From the NCBI RefSeq assembly GCF_016464425.1, contig NZ_JADDKQ010000001.1, positions 248,001 to 312,000 of the forward strand: 64,000 nucleotides of DNA, read 5' to 3'. How positions within the stretch are numbered: the first letter of the stretch is position 1; every line of letters begins with the position of its first letter. This document shows positions 1-8,556 of the stretch, piece after piece. Position numbers and translations under genes: made by a program. The DNA comes from Actinotalea solisilvae. Its GTDB lineage: Bacteria > Actinomycetota > Actinomycetes > Actinomycetales > Cellulomonadaceae. The notes below the pieces were generated by a model. The model was given only the letters and a program-made list of their open reading frames with translations. It searched no databases and was not told where the DNA came from.

Positions 1-1
1 C

Positions 2-247
2 GAGCACCGCGGCGTGCTGTGGATCGGCGGAGGCGTCATCGCTCTCGGCCTCTACGGATTCGTCGCGACGCTGCAGCCCGACGCCAACTTCGGCCGCATC
101 CTCGCTGCCTACGGCGGCATCTTCGTGGCCGGCTCGCTCGCCTGGGGCGTCGTGGTGGACAAGTTTCGACCCGACCGGTGGGACATCACGGGCGCGATCA
201 TCTGCCTCTTCGGCGTTGCCGTGATCATGTATGCACCACGCGGCTGA
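2..247 (+). CDS. YnfA/UPF0060 family small membrane protein, 5' end cut by window
   Basis: About 81 C-terminal residues of a protein that is usually about 108-110 residues long; the reading frame is open from base 2, so the start lies left of the window. The sequence is almost entirely hydrophobic and carries the family signature [20 protein letters not shown] followed by FRPDRWD and a last membrane helix ending MYAPRG. UPF0060/YnfA proteins are four-helix inner-membrane proteins related to small multidrug transporters. The substrate is not settled by sequence. It lies beside two small redox or metal-type genes on the opposite strand, which suggests a resistance cargo. Confidence 0.9.
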   Translation, partial: EHRGVLWIGGGVIALGLYGFVATLQPDANFGRILAAYGGIFVAGSLAWGVVVDKFRPDRWDITGAIICLFGVAVIMYAPRG

Positions 248-264
248 GGACGCGGGCGCGCGGC

Positions 265-480
265 TCAAGAGTGCGCGGAGCCCAAGTCCTTCTTCTGCGC
301 CGGGGTGGGGCGCGGGAGGTGGTGCCACGGGAAGACCCAGCGGAGGCGGTTCAGGCCCGGGCGGCGGCACCAGCACTCGTCAGCGCAGCCGCACGCCAGC
401 GCCCCGAAGCGTTCCGCCAGCCCGCTACCGGCTGCTGCGAGCAGATAGAGGGCTGCGAGCAGCGCGAGGGCGCGCTTCAC
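265..480 (-). CDS. small Cys-rich exported or membrane-anchored protein
   Basis: 71 residues. Residues 4-20 form a hydrophobic signal or anchor segment, followed by a cysteine cluster CGCADECWCRR at about 29-39 and an aromatic/basic stretch (RWVFPWHH). The start codon overlaps the stop of the upstream gene by 4 nt (ATGA), which argues that this short frame is real and translationally coupled. The four cysteines within about ten residues could bind metal or form disulfides; this is inference. I do not recognise a named family. Its convergent neighbour is the YnfA-like gene. Confidence 0.55.
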   Translation of the reverse strand: MKRALALLAALYLLAAAGSGLAERFGALACGCADECWCRRPGLNRLRWVFPWHHLPRPTPAQKKDLGSAHS

Positions 481-776
481 GAGAGCGCCGTGAGGAGCTG
501 GTCGATGGTCGGCGAGCCGCGGAGACCGACCGGTGTCATGTACAGGCGGCAGGACAAGCCCACCTGCTCCTTGCCTGAGGCGAAGGGGTCCACGCCGTCA
601 ACACGGATGGACGGGGAGCCGATGAAGGCAATCGCTTCGGCTTCCGCGGCGCTCTGGACCAGGCGCCGCTCGACGGTGACGTCCTCACGACCCAGAGCCC
701 GCAACGCCTCGGCGAGTCGTTGATCGGCGATCGTCCAGTTGGGGCATCCGTCGAAGTACAGCAACTCGACCCGCAC
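477..776 (-). CDS. thioredoxin-fold DF family (seleno)protein-like
   Basis: 99 residues from a GTG start preceded by a strong AGGAGGG ribosome site. The N-terminus reads ELLYFDGCPNW, a beta strand leading to a single-cysteine CPNW site in place of a CxxC, as in the DF family (seleno)proteins and MerB-like thioredoxin-fold proteins. A second family feature is the stretch FIGSPSIRVDGVDPF. Such proteins are common in metal-resistance islands; the substrate is unknown. It forms a two-gene operon with the downstream Cys-rich protein, with a 4-nt overlap. Confidence 0.7.
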   Translation of the reverse strand: MRVELLYFDGCPNWTIADQRLAEALRALGREDVTVERRLVQSAAEAEAIAFIGSPSIRVDGVDPFASGKEQVGLSCRLYMTPVGLRGSPTIDQLLTALS

Positions 777-1087
777 CGCTCACCCTCCTGCCATCACGTT
801 CTCCCGCCCCACTCTGCCACCCTGGGCTGCGGTCGGTGGTGATGTGCCACCTGAGCTGTCGCGGACGAGCATGGCCCACCAACTCCCAGTGGATGTCGGG
901 CACCACGCTCCAGGCATCCGAGAGCCGCACCGATGACGGGACCGAGATCTCAGGCGTCGCCATCGATGACGCCCCGTCCACAGTTCGCGCGTCATCCATG
1001 ACGTCCACAGCGCGGCCCCCTCCGTCATCGCCACGTGCATAGGTCCTGAGCAACGTCGTCTCCGACCGCCACACGGAGGAGGCCACG
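777..1087. other. intergenic region without a supported gene
   Basis: About 310 bases between the start of the leftward DF-family gene and the start of the rightward gene at 1088, so it should hold two divergent promoters. No reading frame here looks protein-like. It contains several imperfect copies of a GATGACG/TCCACAG type sequence at about 967-1010, including an 11-base near-palindrome around CGTCATCCATGACG. These could be operator half-sites, but nothing in the sequence proves it. Confidence 0.4.
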
Positions 1088-1957
1088 ATGGACGACCGAG
1101 ACACGCATGCCACCGCGCCGGGATGGGGCACAGCGCCGGCCGAGCTCCGGCGCGACCGCGACGGCCTGCTCGACCACCTCGCCGCCATCGACGTCGAGGG
1201 CTGGGACGGCCCGTGCGCGACGGCTCTCCTGACCTACCTGCGCAGCCACGTCGTCCGTCCGCTCGCCGTCGACGTCGGACTTCGAGGAGCCTGCGCCGCT
1301 CACGCCGAAGCGACAGCTTGGGAGGCGGTCTGGCTACAGCTCCTCGAACCGTCCCTGCGCACATCTCGTTCCCCGTGGGGAGTCCTCTGGCAGACGGCGC
1401 GTCGAGCGATGCTCGGCGAGATCCTCGCCGACCGATGGGGAGTGTCGGCGCGCCGGGCGTGGGAGCTCGATGCCGCCGAACGGGCCGGCGGCATCCGACG
1501 CCCGCTGTCCCTCGAGCCACTCCTCACGAGCGGCTGGGAACCACACGCCGAGGGCACGCCCGGAGTGCCCGGCGGCCTGCTCGCCGCGGCCGTCCATGTT
1601 GCCGCTCAGGCGCTCCGCGAGGCGGGATGGTCTACCGACGTCGCCGTGCGGATCGCACAGGAGACGGCCGAGATGGACGGCCCCATCGGCGCCGGCGCGA
1701 CGGTCGTCGGATGGCGCCCGTTGGCCAGCCGGCTCAACCTCCCGCCGTGGCAGGCGCGGCGGCTCGTGCTGGTCCTCCGCGGTTCGGACGGCGCTGCGGG
1801 CCTCCTCGCCCGGCTGCTCACCGACGGCCCCTCTGTCGCCGAAGACCCCGAGATTCGACGGGCTCTTCAGGCGACGCGGAGGAGGCGACTGCGCTCCCCC
1901 ATGCCGGACAGCGCATCGTCGGCCCGCCTGACAGCGGAGGCACGCGCCGCCTCATGA
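1088..1957 (+). CDS. conserved hypothetical protein at head of Tad locus
   Basis: 289 residues from an ATG with GGAGG six bases upstream. The protein is helical and rich in Trp, Arg and Ala and has no membrane segment. Residues about 75-120 (AWEAVW then SPWGVLWQTARRAMLGEI) resemble the helical core of sigma-factor region 2, and residues 200-235 (PLASRLNLPPWQARRLV) look like a helix-turn-helix, but both resemblances are weak. It is cytoplasmic and precedes the pilus genes on the same strand, so a regulatory role is possible. No family is claimed. Confidence 0.6.
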   Translation: MDDRDTHATAPGWGTAPAELRRDRDGLLDHLAAIDVEGWDGPCATALLTYLRSHVVRPLAVDVGLRGACAAHAEATAWEAVWLQLLEPSLRTSRSPWGVLWQTARRAMLGEILADRWGVSARRAWELDAAERAGGIRRPLSLEPLLTSGWEPHAEGTPGVPGGLLAAAVHVAAQALREAGWSTDVAVRIAQETAEMDGPIGAGATVVGWRPLASRLNLPPWQARRLVLVLRGSDGAAGLLARLLTDGPSVAEDPEIRRALQATRRRRLRSPMPDSASSARLTAEARAAS

Positions 1958-2164
1958 CGGTGATCCACACATCGGAGCGCGGACGTGCGTCGTCTTCCCC
2001 TCTGCCTACGCACACCTGTAGTCATGACGACGCTCAAGCTCGCCCACCGCCGATTCGCAAGGGTTCACAAGTCCCGACAACGGGTGTCGAATGGTGGTCC
2101 GCGCCGTGATCGACGCGGACCTGGGCATTCTCGGCACCGTTTCTGGGGGGACGGTGGTGGCCCG

Positions 2165-2749
2165 ATGACGAGCCGACCACTTCTGCACCGCCTCGCGGCG
2201 ATGACCTTCGTCGCGATCGTCCTGTCGTCGTGCACCGCCGAAGCGCCCGATCCCACGCCCGTCCCGACCACACCGACTCCGTCATCGCCTCCCGTGACGA
2301 CCTCGCCGACCCCGACCGCGGACCCGGCCGTCGAACAGGCAGAGGCTGCGGTGCTCGCCGCCTATGACAGCTATTGGGACGTCTCCGCCCAGGCGTTGGC
2401 CGACCCGTCGGCGCCGCTGCCGGACGACTTCGACCGCTACATCGTGGACAAGGCGCGATCCGGGCTGGCCGAGTCCCTCCTCTGGGCCGAGCAGAACGAC
2501 GTCGTCATGGTGGGAGCGCCGGTGATTTCCCCAACGGTCGATTCCATCGTCATCGAGGGCGAGCGAACTGCCCATGTCGTCGACTGCGTGGACTCCACCG
2601 ACTGGGTTCTCACCCACCGCGCGACCGGGGAGCCAGCATCGTCCGCGTCCCAGCAGAACCTGCGGGTGACGGCCGATGCCTGGGCGGTCTTCTACGAGGA
2701 TCGCTGGGTCATCCGCGAGGTGACGCTCAACCGGGACCAGCCGTGCTGA
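2165..2749 (+). CDS. lipoprotein, Thr/Pro-rich linker
   Basis: 194 residues. The ATG at 2165 was chosen over upstream in-frame starts because it directly precedes a classic lipoprotein signal: basic start, hydrophobic core and lipobox LSSC, giving Cys22 as the lipidated residue. A Pro/Thr-rich linker (about 26-55) leads to a globular domain resembling the solute- or stalk-type lipoproteins of actinobacterial conjugative elements (AYDSYW near its start, WAVFYEDRWVIREV near its end). It would be anchored on the outer face of the membrane. The next gene starts inside its last codons. Confidence 0.8.
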   Translation: MTSRPLLHRLAAMTFVAIVLSSCTAEAPDPTPVPTTPTPSSPPVTTSPTPTADPAVEQAEAAVLAAYDSYWDVSAQALADPSAPLPDDFDRYIVDKARSGLAESLLWAEQNDVVMVGAPVISPTVDSIVIEGERTAHVVDCVDSTDWVLTHRATGEPASSASQQNLRVTADAWAVFYEDRWVIREVTLNRDQPC

Positions 2750-3648
2750 GGACCATCGCGGCCGGTTTCGCCCTGGTCGCCGCGCTCATGGTCGTCGTCG
2801 CGGCGCCCGCATCGGGGGCGGCTCCGGTCGAGTGCCCTCCCACGATCATCAACTGCGAGATCGAGGTCGAGAACCCCGGCAAGCCGGGCACGGGGCCCGG
2901 AGACGCACCGGGAGTAAGCGCCGGCGCCGGCCAATGTGTCACCTTCCGAGGCAGCATCGTTCCGTGCTGGCACGATCAGTGGGGCTGGTTCAACGCGAGC
3001 GACTCCTGCTATTACAGGGTTCGCGATCCCCAGCCCGCCGGCACTGACGCGGTCTGGGAGGGCCACTATCCCGACGGCGCCATCTACGACGTCTCGTGCG
3101 CGGAGCCGCTTCTGGCCCCGGGGACGAACGGGGGCTGGACGTGGTTGCCGGCTCCGCCAGCCGGCTACGGCGGCGATCCCAGGCAGCTCGCCGATAAGGC
3201 AGTCGAGCAGATGGCTTTGGAGGGCCCGGCGATCCGCACCCCTCTCGACGCGGACGAGATCGGCACTGTGGGCGTTCCGTTGTGGCTATGGACCGAGCAG
3301 GGCGCGACGACGTGGGGCCCCAACAGTGCGACGGCGTCGGTTCCTGGCCTGTCTGTCACGGCGACCGCAGTGGCCAAGTGGATCGACTGGGACCTCGGTG
3401 ACGGTTCGCGCATGCGCTGCGACGGCCCGGGCACGCCCTACATCCCCGGCCACGTCGAGTCGCCGACGTGCGACCACGTCTACACCGCTTCCTCCGCCGG
3501 GCGCCCTGACGACGCCTACACCGTCACCGGCACGACCACGTGGGATGTCACGTGGTCGGGCGGCGGCCTCGCCGGGAGCCTCGAGGTCACCCGGTCCGCC
3601 AGCACGTCCGTCCGCATCGGAGAGCTGCAGGTGCTCGGAACGAGCTAG
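2743..3648 (+). CDS. secreted protein of unknown function with PKD-like C-terminal half
   Basis: 301 residues starting at a GTG that overlaps the lipoprotein stop by 7 nt. A signal peptide occupies residues 1-27 (AAGFALVAALMVVVAAPASGAA). The mature part has Cys pairs in its first 100 residues (VECP, NCE, QCV, PCW, SCYY) and Trp-rich patches. Later parts, with WIDWDLGDGSRMRCDG and CDHVYTASS, look like a PKD or immunoglobulin-like beta fold. Probably an extracytoplasmic partner of the pilus or of the lipoprotein. No enzyme motif is visible. Confidence 0.75.
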   Translation: MLRTIAAGFALVAALMVVVAAPASGAAPVECPPTIINCEIEVENPGKPGTGPGDAPGVSAGAGQCVTFRGSIVPCWHDQWGWFNASDSCYYRVRDPQPAGTDAVWEGHYPDGAIYDVSCAEPLLAPGTNGGWTWLPAPPAGYGGDPRQLADKAVEQMALEGPAIRTPLDADEIGTVGVPLWLWTEQGATTWGPNSATASVPGLSVTATAVAKWIDWDLGDGSRMRCDGPGTPYIPGHVESPTCDHVYTASSAGRPDDAYTVTGTTTWDVTWSGGGLAGSLEVTRSASTSVRIGELQVLGTS

Positions 3649-3670
3649 CACCTGCTGATCGGGAGCCACC

Positions 3671-4354
3671 ATGGCCACCAGCACCGAGACGTACCGCCGG
3701 GAGACACCGGCGACACCCAGCGCGCGTCCGCAGCGCCTGGCGCCGGTCGTCCCGCCACGCGGGCGCCGCCGTCCCGGGCTCATCACGGCGGGAATCGCCC
3801 TCTCTGCACTTGGGGCACTCCTTGCCGTCTGGCTCGTCGCCTCGGCCGGCGACCGGACCGACGTCGTGATGCTCGCGCGCGATGTCCCCTACGGAGCGGC
3901 GATCGCCGCCGACGACCTGACGACGACGGCCGTGGCGGTCGATCCCGCCGTCGCCACGGTCGCGGCCGACGCCGGTGCGGCCCTCGTTGGGCAGCTCGCC
4001 ACGGCAAACCTCGCCGCCGGGAGCCTCCTGGCTCCCTCCGACGTCGCACCCACCGGTCCGCCCAGACCGGGCGAGGCGCTCGTGCCACTGCCGGCCACCG
4101 CGGACCGCCTCCCTGCTTCGGGACTCAGGGCAGGCGACCGACTCCTCGTCGTCGACACCCCGACCGAGGCCGCCGACCCTCCGACCGAGGACCCGGAGAC
4201 CTTCGAGGTGGTCGTGGCACGTGTCGGCACGCCGGACCTCAACGGCGTCAGCGTCGTCGACGTCGTGGCGTCCGCGGCCGACGGTCCGGCGATCGCGGCA
4301 CGCGCAGCCACCGGCCGGTTCGCACTCGTCCTCCTCGCTCACGAGGAGCCCTGA
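3671..4354 (+). CDS. SAF-domain protein, CpaB/RcpC-like pilus assembly component
   Basis: 227 residues: a basic cytoplasmic N-terminus, one membrane helix at about 36-58 (LITAGIALSALGALLAVWLV) and an extracytoplasmic SAF-like domain starting VVMLARDVPYGAAIAADDL. CpaB/RcpC proteins have this plan and serve Tad pilus assembly. Its place directly before the CpaE-like and TadA genes supports the call. Ribosome site GGGAGCC lies just upstream. The stop codon overlaps the next start by one base. Confidence 0.8.
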   Translation: MATSTETYRRETPATPSARPQRLAPVVPPRGRRRPGLITAGIALSALGALLAVWLVASAGDRTDVVMLARDVPYGAAIAADDLTTTAVAVDPAVATVAADAGAALVGQLATANLAAGSLLAPSDVAPTGPPRPGEALVPLPATADRLPASGLRAGDRLLVVDTPTEAADPPTEDPETFEVVVARVGTPDLNGVSVVDVVASAADGPAIAARAATGRFALVLLAHEEP

Positions 4355-5124
4355 TGGCCCTCTTCACGCTCTGCTCCGCGTCAGGCGCCCCGGGCGTGAC
4401 GACGACAGCCCTCGCGCTCACCCGCACGTGGTCGGGTGCCATAGCGCACCGTGTTGCTCTGCTCGTGGACGCGGATCCGGTGGGTTCGGCGTTGATCCCC
4501 GCCTTCGTCGAGGGAGGAATCCCCACCGGGGGCGGCATCCTCGGCGTGGCCGCGGAGCGAGCCGCTACGGCTGACGACGTCCTTCGCCACGCGGTCGCCC
4601 TCGACGAGTCCGCCTCCTGCCTGATCCTGACGGGCGTGTCCGAGTCGGGGCAGGCCCGGCCACTCGGCGGGGTCTGGAGCACCTTGGTCGAGGTCGCCCA
4701 CGAGCTGGAGCGCTCAGGGCTGGACGTGATCGTCGACGCGGGGCGACTCGGCCACCGCTGGGAACCTCAGCCCCTGATCGACGCTGCGGACGTCGCCGTC
4801 CTCGTGTCGCGCCCGACCCTGCCCGCGGTGGCTGCGGCGCGAACCGCCCTTGCCGAGCTTCGCTCAAGACGGCTTGCGGGGGCGGCCACCGGCGTGCTGG
4901 TCGTCGGCCGGCCCGCGCCCTACTCAGCGGGCGAGGTGGCTCGTGCGCTGGACGCGGAGGCCCTGCCCGAACTGCCGGAGGACGTGTGGGCTTCACGCGC
5001 CCTCTCGCTTCTCGGCCCGGTGACGCCGCGACTGCGGCGCTCGGCACTGGTTCGCGCCGTCACTCAGACGGCCGCCGCCCTGGCGCGCACCGCCGCACCG
5101 GCGAGGCAGGTGACCGCGCCATGA
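4354..5124 (+). CDS. CpaE/MinD-like P-loop protein with altered Walker A
   Basis: 256 residues. The N-terminus has the MinD/ParA layout: FTLCSASGAPGVTTTALAL in place of the deviant Walker A KGGxGKT, then a VALLVDADPVG Walker A' region. The conserved P-loop lysines are absent (GAPGVTTT), which is typical of an actinobacterial CpaE-like group and suggests altered nucleotide handling. A later strand, LDVIVDAGRLG, matches the Walker B position. CpaE proteins localise Tad secretion complexes in the cell. The gene overlaps both neighbours (1 nt before, 4 nt after), so it belongs to the pilus operon. Confidence 0.75.
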   Translation: MALFTLCSASGAPGVTTTALALTRTWSGAIAHRVALLVDADPVGSALIPAFVEGGIPTGGGILGVAAERAATADDVLRHAVALDESASCLILTGVSESGQARPLGGVWSTLVEVAHELERSGLDVIVDAGRLGHRWEPQPLIDAADVAVLVSRPTLPAVAAARTALAELRSRRLAGAATGVLVVGRPAPYSAGEVARALDAEALPELPEDVWASRALSLLGPVTPRLRRSALVRAVTQTAAALARTAAPARQVTAP

Positions 5125-6557
5125 CCGACGACCTGCGCCTCGCTTCCCGGAACGGACAGCACGTGCCGGGCGCACTCCCCCGCTGGATTGACGGTGAGCG
5201 TGTCATTCCCGTCGCAGCATCGGTCGACCTGGCAACCGTCCGGGACATCCGCACGACCGTCGCCGAGGCGTTGGCGACGCGTCTCCAGGCAGACGCCGTG
5301 CCGGACCCCGCAGCGCGTCGGGAGCTCGCCCGCTCGCTCCTCGCATCCGAGCTCAGCGCACGCGCTCGGGCACGCGTGCAGTCCGGTCTGGATCCCTGGC
5401 CCGTGGAGACGGAGATGGCCGTGGCCGCCGCCGTGATAGCGGCGTTGTTCGGCCTTGGTCGCCTGCAACCGCTCGTCGACGACCCGCTCGTGGAGAACAT
5501 CGAGGTGGACGGGTGCGACTCGGTGTGGATCTCCTACGCCGACGGCCGCGACCGCAGGGCCGAGCCCGTCGCCGACTCCGACGCCGAGCTCATCGAGCTG
5601 CTGCAGCTGCTGGCGGCGCGGACCGGAGCCGACGAGAGGACGTTCACGTCCGCACACCCGTCGCTCCACCTCCGCCTGGAGGACGGCTCGCGACTCGCGG
5701 CGATGGCGTGGACGACGCCGAGGCCGCACGTCGTCATCCGTAGGCACCGCGTCAAGGACGTCGATCTTGACGACCTGGTCCGGCTGGGCACGCTCGATGC
5801 CGTCCTGGCCGGCTTTCTCAGGTCCGCTGTCCGCGCCGGCAAGAACGTCGTCGTCACCGGCCTGCAGAACGCGGGCAAGACCACTCTCGTCCGTGCGCTC
5901 GCCAACGAGTTCGGGCCGATGGAGCGCTTCGCGACCATCGAGAAGGAGTACGAACTCCATCTGCATGACCTTCCCGAGCGGCATCCGCGCGTCGTCGCCA
6001 TGGAGGCGCGGGAAGGCTCGACGGAGCGCGACGCCCAGGGCAGACGCTCCGGCGAGGTGACCCTCACGGACCTGGTCACCGACGCCCTTCGAATGAACCT
6101 GCGGCGGATCATCGTCGGCGAGGTCCGCGGCGCCGAGGTGCTGCCGATGCTCGAGGCCATGTCGACCGGGGACGGCTCGATGTGCACGCTGCACGCGCGC
6201 TCGGCCCAGCACGGCATCGACCGCATCGTCACGTTGTGCCTCTCGGCCGGGATCTCCATGACGGAGTCCTTCGCGTACCGCCTCCTCGCCGGCTCCGTGG
6301 ACCTGGTCGTGCACCTGAACCTGGTCGACGAGTCCGCGGAGGGAGGCCCCAAGCGGCGCTTCGTCACTGACGTCATCGCCATCGAAGGGCTCGGCGAGTC
6401 CTCGCGTCCGGCGACGACGACGGTCTTCGGCCCCGGACCGGACGGACGCGCGGTTCCCCTCCATCGGCCGGCGTTCCTGTCCGACCTCGTACGGGTCGGG
6501 TTCGACGAACATCTGCTCGACGACGACGGCTGGATCGACCGACGGGGTGCTCGATGA
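5121..6557 (+). CDS. tadA: Tad/CpaF-type secretion ATPase (GspE/VirB11 superfamily)
   Basis: 478 residues starting at the ATG that overlaps the previous stop (ATGA). The N-terminal domain ends in PLVENIEVDGCDSVWI. The motor has Walker A GLQNAGKTTLVRAL (Lys253), an Asp-box region FATIEKEYELHLHD, Walker B NLRRIIVGEVRGAEV and a His box GDGSMCTLHARSAQHG. This is the hexameric cytoplasmic ATPase that powers Tad pilus assembly. The length is normal for CpaF. It is followed with a 4-nt overlap by the TadB-like platform protein. A second, broken CpaF-type fragment lies at 35.7 kb. Confidence 0.9.
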   Translation: MTDDLRLASRNGQHVPGALPRWIDGERVIPVAASVDLATVRDIRTTVAEALATRLQADAVPDPAARRELARSLLASELSARARARVQSGLDPWPVETEMAVAAAVIAALFGLGRLQPLVDDPLVENIEVDGCDSVWISYADGRDRRAEPVADSDAELIELLQLLAARTGADERTFTSAHPSLHLRLEDGSRLAAMAWTTPRPHVVIRRHRVKDVDLDDLVRLGTLDAVLAGFLRSAVRAGKNVVVTGLQNAGKTTLVRALANEFGPMERFATIEKEYELHLHDLPERHPRVVAMEAREGSTERDAQGRRSGEVTLTDLVTDALRMNLRRIIVGEVRGAEVLPMLEAMSTGDGSMCTLHARSAQHGIDRIVTLCLSAGISMTESFAYRLLAGSVDLVVHLNLVDESAEGGPKRRFVTDVIAIEGLGESSRPATTTVFGPGPDGRAVPLHRPAFLSDLVRVGFDEHLLDDDGWIDRRGAR

Positions 6558-7435
6558 CGACCGCCTTGCTCGCCGCCGCTGCAGGCATCCTGGTCCCGGC
6601 CGGCGTCATCGTCTGCGTCGCCGGCATCCGCCGGGCGGAACCTCGACAGCGTTCCGACCGACGGGGCCGGCGCTCAACGTGGCGTTCCTACGTCGCCTCG
6701 CGGCGCGCACGACTTCTCGTTGCCCTCTCGGTCGGGATCCTCGTGTGGGCGCTGTTCTCGTGGCCCGTCGCTGGGCTCCTCGCCGCAGCAACCGTCATCG
6801 GACTGCCTGTGGCTCTCGGGGCAGGAGCCAAGGAACAGCGGCGGATCGATCGGATCGAGGCGATCGAGGAGTGGACCCGCCGACTGTCGGACGTCCTTGT
6901 CGCTGGAGCCGGTCTCGAGCAGGCGGTCACCACGTCGGTGGCAACCGCACCCGAGGCGATCCGACGCGAGGTCTCGGCGCTCAGCGCCCGGTTGGCGGCA
7001 CGCTGGCCGGCCGAACAGGCACTCCACGCCTTCGCGGACGACATGGATGATGCGTCGGCCGACCTCGTCGTCAGCGCTCTCATTCTCGCCGCTCGGCGCA
7101 GGGGCCCCGGGCTCTCCCGGGTGCTCGTCTCGGTCGCCGACTCCGTCGCCGAGGACGTCGGCGCTCGACGCCGCGTGGAGGCCGAGCGCGCGAAGCCTCG
7201 GGCGACCGCCCGGGCGGTCACGCTGATCACGCTCGCCGTCGTCGCGATCGGCTCGCTCAATACGGCATACGTCGCGCCGTACCGGAGTGCGCTCGGCCAG
7301 ATCGTTCTCGCAGCAGTCGCCATTGGCTTCGCCGCCTGCCTCGCCTGGATCCATCGCCTCACGATCTCCGCGCCGGAGCCACGGTTCCTCGGTGGCACGA
7401 GCAACGACGCCCTCGCCGCGAGGTGGTCGCGGTGA
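6554..7435 (+). CDS. tadB: TadB-like pilus platform protein (type II secretion F domain)
   Basis: 293 residues. Two membrane helices at the N-terminus (about 1-20 and 55-90), then a cytoplasmic F-domain from about 100 (EEWTRRLSDVLVAGAGLEQAV) to 215, then two C-terminal helices (about 220-275). This four-helix plan with a central GspF domain is that of TadB. It anchors the ATPase and the growing pilus in the membrane. Both ends overlap neighbours by 4 nt. Confidence 0.85.
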   Translation: MTTALLAAAAGILVPAGVIVCVAGIRRAEPRQRSDRRGRRSTWRSYVASRRARLLVALSVGILVWALFSWPVAGLLAAATVIGLPVALGAGAKEQRRIDRIEAIEEWTRRLSDVLVAGAGLEQAVTTSVATAPEAIRREVSALSARLAARWPAEQALHAFADDMDDASADLVVSALILAARRRGPGLSRVLVSVADSVAEDVGARRRVEAERAKPRATARAVTLITLAVVAIGSLNTAYVAPYRSALGQIVLAAVAIGFAACLAWIHRLTISAPEPRFLGGTSNDALAARWSR

Positions 7436-8319
7436 TCGGCTGGGAGGTCCTCCTGGCGGGGGCGCTCGTCGGTTCCGGCATCACCGTCGTCGCAGCCGGC
7501 CTGGTTCCGAGCCGTCCCCAACTGGCCGCCGCGCTCGCACGCCTGGATCCGCGGGTCTCGCGATCGGAGACACCGCCGGCCTCGGGAGCGCTCGCCGGGG
7601 TGCGCGCCCGCACGCTCCCGAGGCTCGTGGAAGGACTCGGCCTGCGCCGCTTCAGCGCCGAGCTGGCTGTGACGGAGCAGACCGTAGAAGCGCTCGCAGC
7701 CCGCAAGGTGGGCTACGCCCTGGTCGGGCTGGCGTTCCCGCCGATGATGGCCGCTCTGCTGGCCGTTGCCGGGGTTTCCGCTCCACCGGTGCTGCCCGTC
7801 GGTGTGGGCCTCGTCAGCGCAGGTGTGCTGTCGCTTGTGCCCGACGTCGAGCTCCGTCGTCGGGCCGCGACCGCGCGAGCGGCGATGCGGCGCGCGACCT
7901 GCGTCTACCTCGAGCTGGTCGCGCTGGAGCGGGCCGCCGACGCCGGCGCGACCGAAGCCCTCGAACGCGCCGCCACCGTGGGGCGATCTCGGGAGTTCCA
8001 GCGCATCCGGGAAGCCCTCCTGACCGCGGAGGTGACCGGTCGCCCGGCGTGGGACGGCCTCTACCGACTCGCGGACGACACCGGCGTCGTGGAGCTTGCG
8101 GACCTCGCCGACATCATGCGCCTGTCCGGCACGGACGGCGCCGCCGTCTACGGCACCCTGCGCGCCCGCGCGACCTCGCTCCGCACCCAGCTGCTCGCAA
8201 CGGCCTCGGCCGACGCGAACGCGGCGTCCGAGCACATGACGATCCCCGTCGCCCTCCTGGGCGTCGCCTTCATGGCCCTCATCGCCCTCCCCGCCTTCGC
8301 ACGCATCTTCACCGGATGA
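7432..8319 (+). CDS. tadC: TadC-like pilus platform protein
   Basis: 295 residues from the GTG at 7432, chosen because it forms a GTGA overlap with the tadB stop; another in-frame GTG lies nine bases earlier. Helices at about 1-20, 95-140 and 270-293 flank a cytoplasmic domain with the F-domain-like stretch ASEHMTIPVALLGVAFMALI at the C-terminal helix. TadC pairs with TadB to form the inner-membrane platform. The stop overlaps a possible start at 8316, but the next gene more likely begins at 8343. Confidence 0.85.
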   Translation: MIGWEVLLAGALVGSGITVVAAGLVPSRPQLAAALARLDPRVSRSETPPASGALAGVRARTLPRLVEGLGLRRFSAELAVTEQTVEALAARKVGYALVGLAFPPMMAALLAVAGVSAPPVLPVGVGLVSAGVLSLVPDVELRRRAATARAAMRRATCVYLELVALERAADAGATEALERAATVGRSREFQRIREALLTAEVTGRPAWDGLYRLADDTGVVELADLADIMRLSGTDGAAVYGTLRARATSLRTQLLATASADANAASEHMTIPVALLGVAFMALIALPAFARIFTG

Positions 8320-8342
8320 CCGACCCCGCAAGGAGCCTCGAC

Positions 8343-8549
8343 ATGCTGCACACGATCGCCACGCTCACCGTCCTGCAGGGCTACGTCGCGACCGCCCGAC
8401 GAGCCGTCCGACGCCGGCTGGGAGAGAACGACGTCGGCGCATCCACGCTCGAGCTCGTGATCATCGTGCTCGGGCTCATCGCCGTCGCGACCCTCCTCGT
8501 CGTCGCCATCACCGCCGCAGTCCAGCGCCGCGTCGACCAGATCACCTGA
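8343..8549 (+). CDS. Flp-type small pilin candidate
   Basis: 68 residues from the ATG at 8343, which has AAGGAG eight bases upstream; an in-frame ATG at 8316 overlaps the tadC stop but has no comparable site. The protein is a short basic leader, then GENDVGASTLELVIIVLGLI and a single hydrophobic helix. Gly-Ala-Ser before a Glu five residues into the hydrophobic part is the pattern of class III signal peptides cleaved by prepilin peptidases. Position after tadC and before the TadE genes fits the major Flp pilin. It is abundant and structural if the guess is right. Confidence 0.7.
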   Translation: MLHTIATLTVLQGYVATARRAVRRRLGENDVGASTLELVIIVLGLIAVATLLVVAITAAVQRRVDQIT

Positions 8550-8556
8550 GGCAGCC

